From Streptomyces sp. SJL17-4 (lineage in GTDB: Bacteria; Actinomycetota; Actinomycetes; Streptomycetales; Streptomycetaceae): DNA of 64,000 bases. Under the pieces are notes generated by a model. It was given only the letters and a program-made list of their open reading frames with translations. It had not been told where the DNA came from and searched no databases. The translations under genes and the position numbers were made by a program. Each line of letters starts with the position of its first letter. The first letter of the stretch is position 1. The stretch spans positions 1,984,001 to 2,048,000 of the forward strand of contig NZ_CP104578.1 in the NCBI RefSeq assembly GCF_036826855.1. Direction: 5' to 3'. This document shows positions 51,723 to 60,836 of this stretch, one piece after another.

Positions 51723-54289
51723 AGCCTCGGGTCCACCGGCTCCGATTCCAGAGCCAGGACGGCGAACACGGCCTCGTGGACCCGCCACAGCGGCTCCCCC
51801 TCGGCGAGGCGGTCGAGGGCCTCGAGGCCGAGCGCGTACTCGCGCAGGGCCAGCGAACGCTTGTGGCCGAGGAAGCGCTGCCGCAGCCGCTCCAGGTTCT
51901 CCGGCCGGGTGTACTCGGGACCGTAGATGATCCGCAGGTACTCCCGCCCGCGCACCTTGACGCCCGGCTGACCGAGCCGGCCCTTGCCGTCGCGGACGAG
52001 TGCGGCCAGCGGCTTGACGACCATGCCCTCGCCGCCGGCGCCGGTCATGTCCAGCCACCAGTCGACACCGGCCCGGACCGAGGTCTCGTCGCCCGTATCG
52101 ACGACGAGCCGACGGGTGACCTGCAGCAGCCCGGTCGGATCGTGCTCCACGAGCCGGTCCAGCCAGGCGAGCTGCTCGTCGTGCGGGACGGCCGTGAGCG
52201 AGCGTCCGCGCGCCGCCAGGAGCTGGAACGGCGCGAACCGCACACCGTCCAGGCCCTCGGTCGGCCAGCAGTACCTGCGGTACGCCTCGGTGAACGCCTC
52301 CGCGTCCACCGCTCGCTCCCGCTGCTTCGCGAGCAGCCCGTCGATCCCCTCGACCCCGCGCGCCACCGCCTGTTCGAGCGCGGAGATCGCACCGGGGAAG
52401 ACCGCGCCCGAGGCCGCGCCGACCGCCGCGTACTGCGCGCGGAGCAGCCCGGCCGACTTGAGCGACCACGGCATCAGTTCGCCGTCGAGCAGCAGCCAGT
52501 CCGTGTCGAGCTCGTCCCAGAGTCCGGCGGCGCCGATCGCCGTCCGCAGCCGGTCGACGACCTGCTCGGTGACGGCGGGATCGTCGAAGAAGGGCCGTCC
52601 GGTACGGGTGTGCAGCGCGCCGGTGACCCCTTCGACGTCCACGCCGAAGCGCTCCCTGGCCGCGTCGGCGTCCCGGCAGACCAGGGCCACGGCCCGGGAG
52701 CCCATGTGCTTCTCCTCGCACACGACCTTCTCGACACCGTCCGCCCGGTACTGGGCGAAGGCCTCGGCCGGGTGCTCCAGGTAGCCCTCCTCCTTCGACG
52801 TGGCGGTCGGCGCCATCGTCGGCGGCAGATAGGTGAGCAGCCGCGGGTCGACCGCGAACCGGCTCATCACCTCGAGGGCGGCCGCCGCGTTCTCCTCGCG
52901 TACGGCGACGTTGCCGAGGTGCCGGGTCTCCACGATCCGCCGGCCGTGCACGTCCGCCAGGTCCAGGGGGCGCCCCTGGTGCCCGCCGGGCGCCTCGGTC
53001 GCGAGCGGCCGGGCCGGCTCGTACCAGACGCGCTCGGCCGGTACGTCGACGAGTTCACGCTCGGGCCAGCGCAGCGCGGTCATCCTGCCGCCGAAGACGG
53101 CTCCGGTGTCGAGGCAGAGGGTGTTGTTGATCCAGGAGGTGCTCGGAACGGGGGTGTGGCCGTACACGACCGTCGCTCGCCCCCGGTACTCCTCGGCCCA
53201 CGGGTAGCGCACCGGCAGCCCGAACTCGTCGGTCTCGCCGGTGGTGTCCCCGTACAGCGCGTGCGAACGCACCCGCCCCGACGTCCGGCCGTGGTACTTC
53301 TCCGGCAGACCGGCGTGGCAGACGACGAGGTTGCCGCCGTCGAGGACGTAGTGGCTGACGAGCCCCTCGATGAACGTCCCGACCTCGGCCCGGAACTCCT
53401 CGCTCTCGTGCCCCAGCTGCTCGATGGTCTCGGCGAGGCCGTGCGTCTCCTGGACCTTCCGGCCCTTGAGCCAGCGGCCCAGCTTGTTCTCGTGGTTGCC
53501 GGGGACGCACAGGGCGTCGCCCGCGGCGACCATCGCCATCACCCGGCGCAGGACACCCGGCGAGTCGGGCCCCCGGTCGACGAGGTCGCCGACGAAGACC
53601 GCCGTACGCCCCTCGGGGTGGTGGCCGTCGACGTATCCGAGCTTGGCGAGCAGGGTCTCCAGCTCGGAGCGGCAGCCGTGGATGTCACCGATGATGTCGA
53701 AGGGGCCGGTGAGGTGACGCAGGTCGTTGAAGCGGCGCTCCAGGACGACCTGGGCGGCGTCGACCTCCTCGACGGACCTCAGCACATGCACCTTGCGGAA
53801 GCCCTCGCGCTCCAGGCCGCGCAGCGAGCGGCGCAGCTCGCGGCGGTGGCGCTGGATGACGTGCGCGGGCATGTCCGCGCGGTCGGGGCGTGCGGCGTTC
53901 CGGCTGCGGCACACCTCCTCGGGCAGATCGAGGACGATCGCGATGGGCAGCACGTCGTACGAACGGGCCAGCTGGACCAGCTGACGCCGGGCCTCCTGCT
54001 GCACGTTGGTGGCGTCGACGACGGCGAGCCGCCCGGCCGCGAGACGCTTGCCCACGATGTAGTGCAGGACGTCGAAGGCGTCCTTGCTCGCGGACTGGTC
54101 GTTCTCGTCGTCGGCGACGAGCCCCCGGCAGAAGTCGGAGGACACGATCTCGGTCGGCTTGAAGTGGCGCCGGGCGAAGGTGGACTTGCCGGAGCCGGTG
54201 GCGCCGACGAGCACCACGAGGGACAGGTCGGTGACGGGCAGGATGCGGGCCGGGGCGGCCGGCGTCTCGGTCTCGGTGGTCATGGTCAT
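51719..54289 (-). CDS. pnkp: polynucleotide kinase-phosphatase/ligase Pnkp (RNA repair)
   Basis: An 856-aa three-domain RNA-repair enzyme. The 5'-kinase has the P-loop GATGSGKST at residues 29-37. The phosphatase is a binuclear metallophosphoesterase (GDIHG near 200, GDLVDRGPDS, GNHE). The C-terminal adenylyltransferase/ligase has the nucleotidyl Lys in EEKHMGSR near 525. ATG 54289 overlaps the hen1 stop (ATGA), with GGAGG upstream. With Hen1 it heals and seals broken RNA ends such as those made by anticodon or rRNA ribotoxins. Confidence 0.95.
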   Translation of the reverse strand: MTMTTETETPAAPARILPVTDLSLVVLVGATGSGKSTFARRHFKPTEIVSSDFCRGLVADDENDQSASKDAFDVLHYIVGKRLAAGRLAVVDATNVQQEARRQLVQLARSYDVLPIAIVLDLPEEVCRSRNAARPDRADMPAHVIQRHRRELRRSLRGLEREGFRKVHVLRSVEEVDAAQVVLERRFNDLRHLTGPFDIIGDIHGCRSELETLLAKLGYVDGHHPEGRTAVFVGDLVDRGPDSPGVLRRVMAMVAAGDALCVPGNHENKLGRWLKGRKVQETHGLAETIEQLGHESEEFRAEVGTFIEGLVSHYVLDGGNLVVCHAGLPEKYHGRTSGRVRSHALYGDTTGETDEFGLPVRYPWAEEYRGRATVVYGHTPVPSTSWINNTLCLDTGAVFGGRMTALRWPERELVDVPAERVWYEPARPLATEAPGGHQGRPLDLADVHGRRIVETRHLGNVAVREENAAAALEVMSRFAVDPRLLTYLPPTMAPTATSKEEGYLEHPAEAFAQYRADGVEKVVCEEKHMGSRAVALVCRDADAARERFGVDVEGVTGALHTRTGRPFFDDPAVTEQVVDRLRTAIGAAGLWDELDTDWLLLDGELMPWSLKSAGLLRAQYAAVGAASGAVFPGAISALEQAVARGVEGIDGLLAKQRERAVDAEAFTEAYRRYCWPTEGLDGVRFAPFQLLAARGRSLTAVPHDEQLAWLDRLVEHDPTGLLQVTRRLVVDTGDETSVRAGVDWWLDMTGAGGEGMVVKPLAALVRDGKGRLGQPGVKVRGREYLRIIYGPEYTRPENLERLRQRFLGHKRSLALREYALGLEALDRLAEGEPLWRVHEAVFAVLALESEPVDPRL

Positions 54290-55770
54290 GCCTGTTCCTC
54301 CTTCTCCTTCGCGGTGGTGGTGTCCTGGTCCTGGGTGCGGGTGAAGACGGCCATCTGGGTGGGCGGTCCGACCTCGGGGTCGTCCGGGCCGACGGGGGTG
54401 AACCCGACGCCGTACCCGTACCGCTCGGCGACCGAGGCCGCCCAGCTCCGGAACTCCTCCCGGGTCCATTCGAAGCGGTGATCGCTGTGCCGGACGTGCC
54501 CGGCCGGCAGCGACTCCCAGCGCACGTTGTACTCCACGTTCGGCGTCGTCACGAGGACCGTGCGCGGCCGGGCCGAGCCGAACACCGCGTATTCGAGGGC
54601 CGGCAGCCTCGGCAGGTCCAGGTGCTCGATGACCTCGCTGAGCACCGCCGCGTCGTAGCCGGTCAGCCGCTTGTCGGTGTACGCGAGCGAGCCCTGCATC
54701 AGCTTCACACGGGCCGCCTGCCGCTCCCCCATCCGCTCCAGCCGCAGCCGCCGAGCGGCGACGGTCAGGGCACGGACGGACACGTCGACGCCGACGACCT
54801 CCGTGAAACGGGTGTCCTTGAGCAGTGCCTGCACCAACTGACCCTGGCCACACCCGAGATCGAGGACCCGGCTCGCCTCGGCCCGCTCCAGGGCGGCGAG
54901 GATCGCCGCCCTGCGCTGCTCGGCGAGCGGCACGGGCCGCTCCTCGGTGTCGGTCGACTCGTCGACCGCGTTGTCGACGTCGTCGACGTCCAGCCCCTCG
55001 GCCTCGGCGAGCCGCACGAGTTCGAGCCGCTCGCTCGCCTCACGCGTCAGGCCCCAGCGGCGGGAGAGATAGCGGGCCGTGATCAGCGTCCGCTCGGGGT
55101 GACCGGCGAGCCAGCCGTCACCGGCGCGCAGCAGCTTGTCGACCTCGTCGGGCGCGACCCAGTAGTGCTTGGCGTCGTCGAGCACGGGCAGCAGGACGTA
55201 GAGGTGGTTGAGGGCGTCCGCGAGCCGCAGCTCACCTTCGAGCACCAGGCGCACATAGCGGGAGGCGCCCCACTCGGGGAACTGCCCGTCCAGGGCCACC
55301 GGCTCGGCGTCCACCGTGTCCCAGCCCAGCGGCCCGAACAGCTTGCGCACCAGATCGGCGCCGCCCCGCGCGGGCAGCGCGGGGACCTCGACACGCAGCG
55401 GCAGCGGAGCGGCGGCCCGCTCGGGCATCGCCTGGCAGACGCCGTGCAGCGCCGTCTTGAAGACCTTCGCGAGCGCGACGGCGAGCAGCGAGGACGCCGC
55501 GTAGGGCCGGTCGTTCACGTACTGGGCGAGCGCGGAGTCCGGGGCGCCGCCCCGGCCCTTGCCCTTGCCGCGGCGCACCAGCGCCACGGGGTCCACCTCC
55601 AGGAGAAGTGCCGCCGTGCACCGCTCGGCGCTCGCCTCGGGGTAGAGGACGTGCGCCGTGCCGTGCGAAGTCGAGAACGTCTGCGCCCGCTCGGGATGCT
55701 TGTGCAGCAGAAAGCCGAGATCGGTCGCGGGACGCTCCGGGTTGCCGGTCGTACTGATCGTCAGGAACAC
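54286..55770 (-). CDS. hen1: 3'-terminal RNA ribose 2'-O-methyltransferase Hen1
   Basis: A 494-aa protein. The N-terminal half (to about 240) is the bacterial Hen1 domain that activates the Pnkp ligase (MFLTISTTGNPERPATDLGFLL-like start). The C-terminal half is a methyltransferase with DLGCGQGQL near 299 for SAM and the Mn ligands in SEVIEHLDLPRL (Glu, Glu, His near 377) and a later His in HSDHRFEW. Methylation of the 3' ribose protects the repaired end from renewed cutting. The start GTG 55770 lies 7 bases after CATACT, so the mRNA may be nearly leaderless. Confidence 0.95.
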   Translation of the reverse strand: MFLTISTTGNPERPATDLGFLLHKHPERAQTFSTSHGTAHVLYPEASAERCTAALLLEVDPVALVRRGKGKGRGGAPDSALAQYVNDRPYAASSLLAVALAKVFKTALHGVCQAMPERAAAPLPLRVEVPALPARGGADLVRKLFGPLGWDTVDAEPVALDGQFPEWGASRYVRLVLEGELRLADALNHLYVLLPVLDDAKHYWVAPDEVDKLLRAGDGWLAGHPERTLITARYLSRRWGLTREASERLELVRLAEAEGLDVDDVDNAVDESTDTEERPVPLAEQRRAAILAALERAEASRVLDLGCGQGQLVQALLKDTRFTEVVGVDVSVRALTVAARRLRLERMGERQAARVKLMQGSLAYTDKRLTGYDAAVLSEVIEHLDLPRLPALEYAVFGSARPRTVLVTTPNVEYNVRWESLPAGHVRHSDHRFEWTREEFRSWAASVAERYGYGVGFTPVGPDDPEVGPPTQMAVFTRTQDQDTTTAKEKEEQA

Positions 55771-55849
55771 ACTTCCGAGTATGGTTCGCCGCTCCCCTCC
55801 CGACCAGGCATTTTTCCGCGCGACGGCCCTGGGGGGGGTGGCTCCGGGC

Positions 55850-56779
55850 TCAGCCCTCGCCCTCATCGGCGTCGTCGTCCGCGACCAGGGACGAGCCCAG
55901 GGCGGAGATCGTCGCCGGGCCGACCCGGCAGCAGCCGCCGATGAGCCGGGCGCCGGACGCGGCCCAGCCGGTGGCCCGCGCCGGGTCGAAGGCGATGTCG
56001 CCGCGCCAGCCCCGCGCGCCGGCGTCCCACAGCTCGCCACTGTTGGGGTAGACGACGGCCGGCTTCCCGGTCATGGCGACGGCGAGCTCCACGGCGGGCC
56101 CCGCTTCCGCCGGGTCGCAGCAGTTCACCCCGACGGCGACGACACGGTCGTTCCCCGCGGCGACCGCGAAGGCCTCCGCAAGGTCCTGCCCGGCCCGGGT
56201 CCGCCCGCCCTCGACCGTGTACGAGAGCCACACGGGCACCCCGCACCCCTCCACCGCCCGCAGCAGCGCCTCCGCCTCCGCCACGTCCGGAACGGTCTCC
56301 AGCGCCAGCACGTCCGGCTCCGCCGCCGCCAGCACCTCGATCCGGGGCCGGTGGAACGCCTCCAGTTCCCGTACGGACAGCCCGTACCGTCCCCGGTACT
56401 CGCTCCCGTCCGCGAGCATCGCGCCGTACGGCCCCACGGACCCGGCGACCCACACCTCCTCCCCCACGTCCGCCGCCGAGGTCCGGGCGAGCTCCACGCT
56501 CCGCGCGAGCAGCCGCGCCGCCTCCTCCCGGCCCACGCCCCGCCGGGCGAAGCCCTGGAACGTGGCCTGATAGCTGGAGGTGATGAGCACCCGGGCGCCG
56601 GCCCGTACGTACGCCGCGTGGGCCGCCTCGATCTGCTCGGGGCCGTCGGCCAGGAGCCGCGCGGACCAGAGCGCGTCCGAGAGGTCGCAGCCCTGTGCCT
56701 CCAGCTGGTTGGACAGTCCGCCGTCGAGGACGAGGACACCCGCCCCGAGCGCGTCGGCGAGCGTACGGTCCGGCTTCAT
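55850..56779 (-). CDS. mmuM: homocysteine S-methyltransferase
   Basis: A 309-aa zinc-dependent enzyme. It has GLSNQLEAQGCDLS at the N-terminus, VAGSVGPYGAMLADGSEYRG, and the zinc ligands in GVNCCDP (near 217) and IGGCCRVGP (near 280). It transfers a methyl group from S-methylmethionine or SAM to homocysteine. ATG 56779 follows GGGGCGATCCG. A run of eight G lies between it and hen1. Confidence 0.93.
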   Translation of the reverse strand: MKPDRTLADALGAGVLVLDGGLSNQLEAQGCDLSDALWSARLLADGPEQIEAAHAAYVRAGARVLITSSYQATFQGFARRGVGREEAARLLARSVELARTSAADVGEEVWVAGSVGPYGAMLADGSEYRGRYGLSVRELEAFHRPRIEVLAAAEPDVLALETVPDVAEAEALLRAVEGCGVPVWLSYTVEGGRTRAGQDLAEAFAVAAGNDRVVAVGVNCCDPAEAGPAVELAVAMTGKPAVVYPNSGELWDAGARGWRGDIAFDPARATGWAASGARLIGGCCRVGPATISALGSSLVADDDADEGEG

Positions 56780-56792
56780 CGGATCGCCCCGT

Positions 56793-57716
56793 TCATCCCA
56801 GCTGTGACTGGACCCGCGCCGAGATCAGCTCCAGGTGGTCCAGGTCGTCCAGGTCGAGGACCTGGAGATAGACCCGGGAGGATCCGATCGCCGCGTACCG
56901 CCCGATCTTGTCGACGACTTCGGCGGGCGATCCCGCGAGACCGTTCGCCTTGAGCTCGTCCACGTCCCGTCCGATGGCGGCGGCCCGGCGGGCCACCTCC
57001 GCGTCGTCCTTGCCGACACAGACGACCAGCGCGTTGGAGTACACCAGGTCGTCGGCTGCCCGTCCGGCCTCCTCGGCCGCGGTCCGGACCCGGCCGAACT
57101 GCCGCTCACTGTCCTCGATCGAGGCGAACGGGATGTTGAACTCGTCCGCGTACCGCGCGGCCAGCCGGGGCGTGCGACTCGCACCGTGGCCGCCGATCAG
57201 GACCGGGATCCTGTCCTGTGCGGGCTTGGGCAGCGCCGGGGAGTCGCTGAGCTGATAGAACTCCCCCTCGTAGCTGAAGGTCTTGCCGATCCCGGTCTCC
57301 CACAGACCGGTGACGATCGCCAGCTGCTCCTCGAGACGGCCGAACTTCTCCTTCGGGAAGGGAATGCCGTAGGCCTTGTGCTCCTCCTCGAACCAGCCCG
57401 CCCCGAGCCCGAGTTCGACCCGTCCGCCGGACATCCGGTCCACCTGGGCGACCTGGATGGCGAGCACGCCGGGGAGCCGGAAGGTCCCGGCCGTCATCAG
57501 GGTGCCGAGGCGGATCCGCTTGGTCTCCCGGGCGAGCCCGGCCAGGGTGATCCAGGCGTCGGTCGGTCCGGGCAGCCCGTCGGCGGAGCCCATGCTGAGG
57601 TAGTGGTCGGAACGGAAGAAGGCGTCGAATCCGAGCTCCTCGGTGGCCCGTGCCACCGTGAGGAGGGTGTCGTAGTCGGCCCCCTGCTGGGGTTCGGTGA
57701 AGATGCGGAGATCCAT
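56793..57716 (-). CDS. F420-dependent LLM-class oxidoreductase
   Basis: A 307-aa luciferase-like barrel, starting MDLRIFTEPQQGADYDTLL, with FFRSDHYLSMG and RVELGLGAGWFEEEHKAYG, hallmarks of the F420-dependent LLM subgroup (TIGR03560-like). It lies 13 bases upstream of the methyltransferase gene, so the two are probably one operon. The substrate is unknown. Confidence 0.88.
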   Translation of the reverse strand: MDLRIFTEPQQGADYDTLLTVARATEELGFDAFFRSDHYLSMGSADGLPGPTDAWITLAGLARETKRIRLGTLMTAGTFRLPGVLAIQVAQVDRMSGGRVELGLGAGWFEEEHKAYGIPFPKEKFGRLEEQLAIVTGLWETGIGKTFSYEGEFYQLSDSPALPKPAQDRIPVLIGGHGASRTPRLAARYADEFNIPFASIEDSERQFGRVRTAAEEAGRAADDLVYSNALVVCVGKDDAEVARRAAAIGRDVDELKANGLAGSPAEVVDKIGRYAAIGSSRVYLQVLDLDDLDHLELISARVQSQLG

Positions 57717-57965
57717 GCCTCCATCCTGCACCGTCGGGTGCGTGTCAACCTCTCCGTCAGCTCGCGGTGCGCCCCGGCTCGGTCGGGTGAATATCCCGCC
57801 CCCTGGCGGGCCGCGTCCGTCCCGGCCAGTGACCGGGGCCCGGCACCCGTCGTTGGCTCGGGCGGAGCCGGACCGCCCGGCCCGCGTGCCGGCGGCCGCT
57901 GCCGGTGCGTCGCTCTCTCTCGTGGCCCCGTCCTCGGCGGCGGGGTCCGGGCCGAGGAGGCCCCC

Positions 57966-58211
57966 ATGTCCCAGGAAGCCGCGCCGGAGCAGGCCGTGCC
58001 CGAACAGCCGGTGCCGCGGTCCGTGCCCGAGCAGAAGGGCGCCGGCGCCCCCAAGGGCCTGCTCCAGCAGATGGAGGAACTGATGGCGGCGCTCTCGGCC
58101 GACCTCAACCAGCTGGACGCCGACCTCCAGTCCACGTCCGACCGCCTCGCTCCGGACCAGGCCGCCCACGACCAGCCCGACCCCCACAAGCCCCAGCCCG
58201 AGCACCCCTGA
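57966..58211 (+). CDS. small coiled-coil protein of unknown function
   Basis: An 81-aa acidic, Pro/Gln-rich protein with one predicted helix, LLQQMEELMAALSADLNQLDADLQ, that has heptad character. A strong GAGGAGG ribosome site 6 bases before ATG 57966 supports expression. It stands alone on the plus strand. The PEQ-rich N-terminus and the DQPDPHKPQPEHP C-terminus are disordered. I do not recognise a family. A 15-bp repeat array begins at its 3' end. Confidence 0.6.
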   Translation: MSQEAAPEQAVPEQPVPRSVPEQKGAGAPKGLLQQMEELMAALSADLNQLDADLQSTSDRLAPDQAAHDQPDPHKPQPEHP

Positions 58212-58295
58212 CCCGAGCCGCCCTGGCCCGAGCACCCCTGACCCGAGCCGCCCTGGCCCGAGCCGCCCTGGCCCGAGCAGCCCTGGACCCAGCAG
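58193..58295. repeat. 15-bp tandem repeats at and after the small-gene stop
   Basis: About six units of CCCGAGCCGCCCTGG and variants with CACCCCTGA run through the stop codon at 58209-58211 into non-coding DNA. Slippage here would change the C-terminus. Confidence 0.8.
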
Positions 58296-58408
58296 CCGGA
58301 GACCCCTTCCCGTCGGCCCCGCCCCGAACGAACCGAGCCCCTGAATCACGGGCCCGAGCAGGACGAGCCCCAGGAACACGGGCCCGAACGGGCCGAGCCG
58401 CACCCCGT

Positions 58409-58894
58409 TCACCACCGGCCCCGTCCGGGGCCCGCGCGGCCCCGGGCGGCGTCGGGCGGGCGGGCCCGCTCCCCGTCCCGCACGGCGAGGCGCCGCAGCA
58501 TCCCGCGGACCCGGTCGCTCGACTCGTCGGCGGCGTCGATGGCCTCGATGCACTGCCAGTAGAGCCCCTCCTCGTCGGTTGCACAGGCCACGCCGACCAG
58601 CGCGATGCCCACTTCCCCGAGCAGCTCCCCGAGCGCGGTCAGCGCCCCGTGCGGGTCCGCCACCTCCGACAGCTGGGCCGCACGCGGCCCACCGGCACCC
58701 CACGCCGGGTACTCCCCGATCTCGCTCAATCCCCTTGCCTCGCCCCGCAGTTCCTGCGGTCCGCAGAGCGCGAGATGATTCCCTATCGCCTGGGCGAGCG
58801 CCTGCGCCTGCCAGGCCTCCGCCACGATGTCCTGTGCCGATCCGCTCTCCGCCAACGCGTGCCGGCCAAGCGCGATGAGCCGTTCCGCTTCCAT
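58409..58894 (-). CDS. DUF6099-like protein
   Basis: A 161-aa helical protein conserved in Streptomyces as I recall (DUF6099): EAERLIALGRHALAESGSAQDIVAEAWQAQALAQAIGNHLAL at the start and a WQCIEAIDAADESSDRVRGMLRRLA segment near the end. ATG 58894 is preferred over the preceding TTG. Function unknown; it stands alone. Confidence 0.6.
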   Translation of the reverse strand: MEAERLIALGRHALAESGSAQDIVAEAWQAQALAQAIGNHLALCGPQELRGEARGLSEIGEYPAWGAGGPRAAQLSEVADPHGALTALGELLGEVGIALVGVACATDEEGLYWQCIEAIDAADESSDRVRGMLRRLAVRDGERARPPDAARGRAGPGRGRW

Positions 58895-59021
58895 CAACGC
58901 CGCCCCCGTTCGTACGACTTATCTGCCCACTCAGTCCACTACCCAGAGTGAGGCGGCCTGAGCCCCAACACCAGGGGAATTCGGAAATCTGTGGACAGGA
59001 GGCTCGACGGGGAAAAGTCGA

Positions 59022-59037
59022 TCACTCCGAAGAGTGA
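59022..59037. promoter_or_regulatory. TCACTC-CGAA-GAGTGA inverted repeat
   Basis: Six-base perfect arms around a tetraloop, 20 bases past the MazG-gene stop and about 130 bases upstream of the DUF6099-like gene. It may be a small terminator or an operator. Confidence 0.4.
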
Positions 59038-59057
59038 CAATCCATGATCGAATCCCC

Positions 59058-59414
59058 CTACTCGCCTCCTTCTCCCTCCCCTCCGCCTCGCTTCCGGACG
59101 GGAAATCGGACCTCGTTCCGGTCGATCTTGGCCGCGAGCGCGGCCAGCGGGTCGACCCCGAGCACTCCGCAGAACTGGAGGAGGTAGGCGAGCACGTCCG
59201 CCACCTCGTCGGCGACCCGGTGCGCCGACTCCGGGTCGTCCATCACCCGCTCCGCCTGCTCGGGTGTCAACCACTGGAAGATCTCCAGGAGTTCGGCCGC
59301 CTCCACGCTGAGCGCCGCCGCCAGGTTCTTGGGCGTGTGGTAGGGCTGCCAGTCGCGGGCGGCCGCGAACTCGGCCAGCCTGCGCTGCAGTCCCGCTACG
59401 TCGTTGTCCGTCAC
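59058..59414 (-). CDS. MazG-like nucleotide pyrophosphohydrolase
   Basis: A 118-aa all-helical NTP pyrophosphohydrolase with EAAELLEIFQW and DEVADVLAYLL, which supply the ExxE...ExxD metal site. GTG 59414 overlaps the ATPase stop (GTGA). It probably hydrolyses non-canonical or excess NTPs. Unrelated to MazF toxins. Confidence 0.88.
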   Translation of the reverse strand: MTDNDVAGLQRRLAEFAAARDWQPYHTPKNLAAALSVEAAELLEIFQWLTPEQAERVMDDPESAHRVADEVADVLAYLLQFCGVLGVDPLAALAAKIDRNEVRFPVRKRGGGEGEGGE

Positions 59415-60781
59415 GCGCTCAGGTCTACCACCGTCACCCCGGGCGTCCTGCGCGCCTGTGCCGCCGTCCGTGCCCCGACCGTGCCGGCGACCCGGATGTG
59501 TCCGTCGGCGGCGATGCCCGTGGCGAGGCCGAGCAGTTCGCCCACCTGCCGCTCGTCGAGCCCGCGGTCGAGGCCGTCGGCGAGCAGCGTCAGGGACTGC
59601 ATGGCCTCGGGCACCTCGGCGATCCGGTCCATGGCGAGGACACCGGGGCCCGTGAGCAGGGTGAGCGCGAGCGCGAGATAGCGCAGTTCCCCGTCCCCGA
59701 GCCGGGCGAGCGGGGTCGCGGGCCGGCCGCCGCGTTCCAGCACGGCCCGGACGGTGCCCTCCGCGAGTTCCTGCACTCCGAGCCCGGTGACGGGGCCCAC
59801 GCATCCGGCCGCCGCGACGGCCGCGAGGCGGTGGTGCCGGCGCGGGCAGTCCGTGTGGGTGCGGTGCAGGACCTCGGCGAGGTTGCCGCAGCCGCGCCGC
59901 AGCCGCCCCTCGCCCGGCGGTACGGGAGCGCGCATCCGCTCGGGCCGGGGGTCGCACGCGAAGGCGGACCGCAGCCCGACGACCACCTGCTCGGCGGCGG
60001 CCAGGACCTCCAGCTGCCCGGGGGTCTTGCCCGCGACCCGCAGCGGCAGCAGGGCCGTACCGAGGAGGCCGTCGGGGAAGGGCGCCCGGGTGACGGGGGT
60101 GGTGCCGGCGGTGTGCCACTCGGCCTGGACGGTGGGGCGGCCCGGGTCGCGGAGCGCGGTGGCGAGGAGGGTGCGGCCCCGGCCGGTGAGCCGTTCGCCG
60201 ACGATACGGAGCCGGGGTTCGACCTGGACGGCGAGGTCCAGGTGGACCGGGCCCTCGGGCCCGTCGACCGTGCACCCGATGCGGAAGCCGCGCCGGCCCT
60301 GGGCGTCGGGCCGGGCCCGCTCGGGGACGCAGTCGGCGGCGTCGGGGAACACCTCGTCGAGGCTGTCGCCCGCGCAGAGCCGGGCCAGGGCCTCGTACGC
60401 CCGCAGGGTGGTGGATTTTCCGCTGCCGCTGGGCCCGGTGAACAGGGTGACCGGCCCCAGGGCGTGCACGGCGGAGCGGTGACCGGCGAACGCGGACAGC
60501 CGCAGCTCGGTGACGGCCGGCCGCGCCCGGAGCCCCCCACCGCCTCTCCCACCGGCGGACGCGCCCTCGCCTTCGGACGCGCCCCCGGACCCGCGCCCGG
60601 ACGCGCCCCCGGCCTCCGCCCCGGCCCGGGCCCGCCGACCGGGCCCGCCCTGGGACGGCAGCCGGGGCGCGGCCCCCGTCGTCGGAGCGCCGGTGGACGG
60701 TGCCCCCAGCGAAGGAGCGCCGGAGCAGCGGGCAGCCGTGGAGGAGGAGTGGTCGAGCGTGAAGCCACCGGTGAGGTCCAT
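59411..60781 (-). CDS. AAA/OLD-like ATPase coupled to MazG
   Basis: A 456-aa ATPase. Residues 1-85 are a Gly/Ala/Ser-rich disordered tail. Walker A is TGPSGSGKST near 115. The sequence LARLGDGELRYLALALTLL resembles an ABC/OLD signature, and GVLAMDRIAEVPEAMQSL stands where Walker B is expected, with the catalytic Glu replaced by Arg. There is no coiled-coil arm and no TOPRIM domain. ATG 60781 is the likely start. The pairing with MazG hints at DNA or nucleotide stress roles. Confidence 0.7.
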   Translation of the reverse strand: MDLTGGFTLDHSSSTAARCSGAPSLGAPSTGAPTTGAAPRLPSQGGPGRRARAGAEAGGASGRGSGGASEGEGASAGGRGGGGLRARPAVTELRLSAFAGHRSAVHALGPVTLFTGPSGSGKSTTLRAYEALARLCAGDSLDEVFPDAADCVPERARPDAQGRRGFRIGCTVDGPEGPVHLDLAVQVEPRLRIVGERLTGRGRTLLATALRDPGRPTVQAEWHTAGTTPVTRAPFPDGLLGTALLPLRVAGKTPGQLEVLAAAEQVVVGLRSAFACDPRPERMRAPVPPGEGRLRRGCGNLAEVLHRTHTDCPRRHHRLAAVAAAGCVGPVTGLGVQELAEGTVRAVLERGGRPATPLARLGDGELRYLALALTLLTGPGVLAMDRIAEVPEAMQSLTLLADGLDRGLDERQVGELLGLATGIAADGHIRVAGTVGARTAAQARRTPGVTVVDLSA

Positions 60782-60836
60782 GCCCGGACCGTACGCAGTC
60801 CACTCCCTGACGAACCGTTACGGCTAGATGACCTTC

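Noticed and set aside
59058..59414. A MazEF toxin-antitoxin system
   Set aside because: The protein is MazG-type (pyrophosphohydrolase), and no MazF or antitoxin lies beside it.
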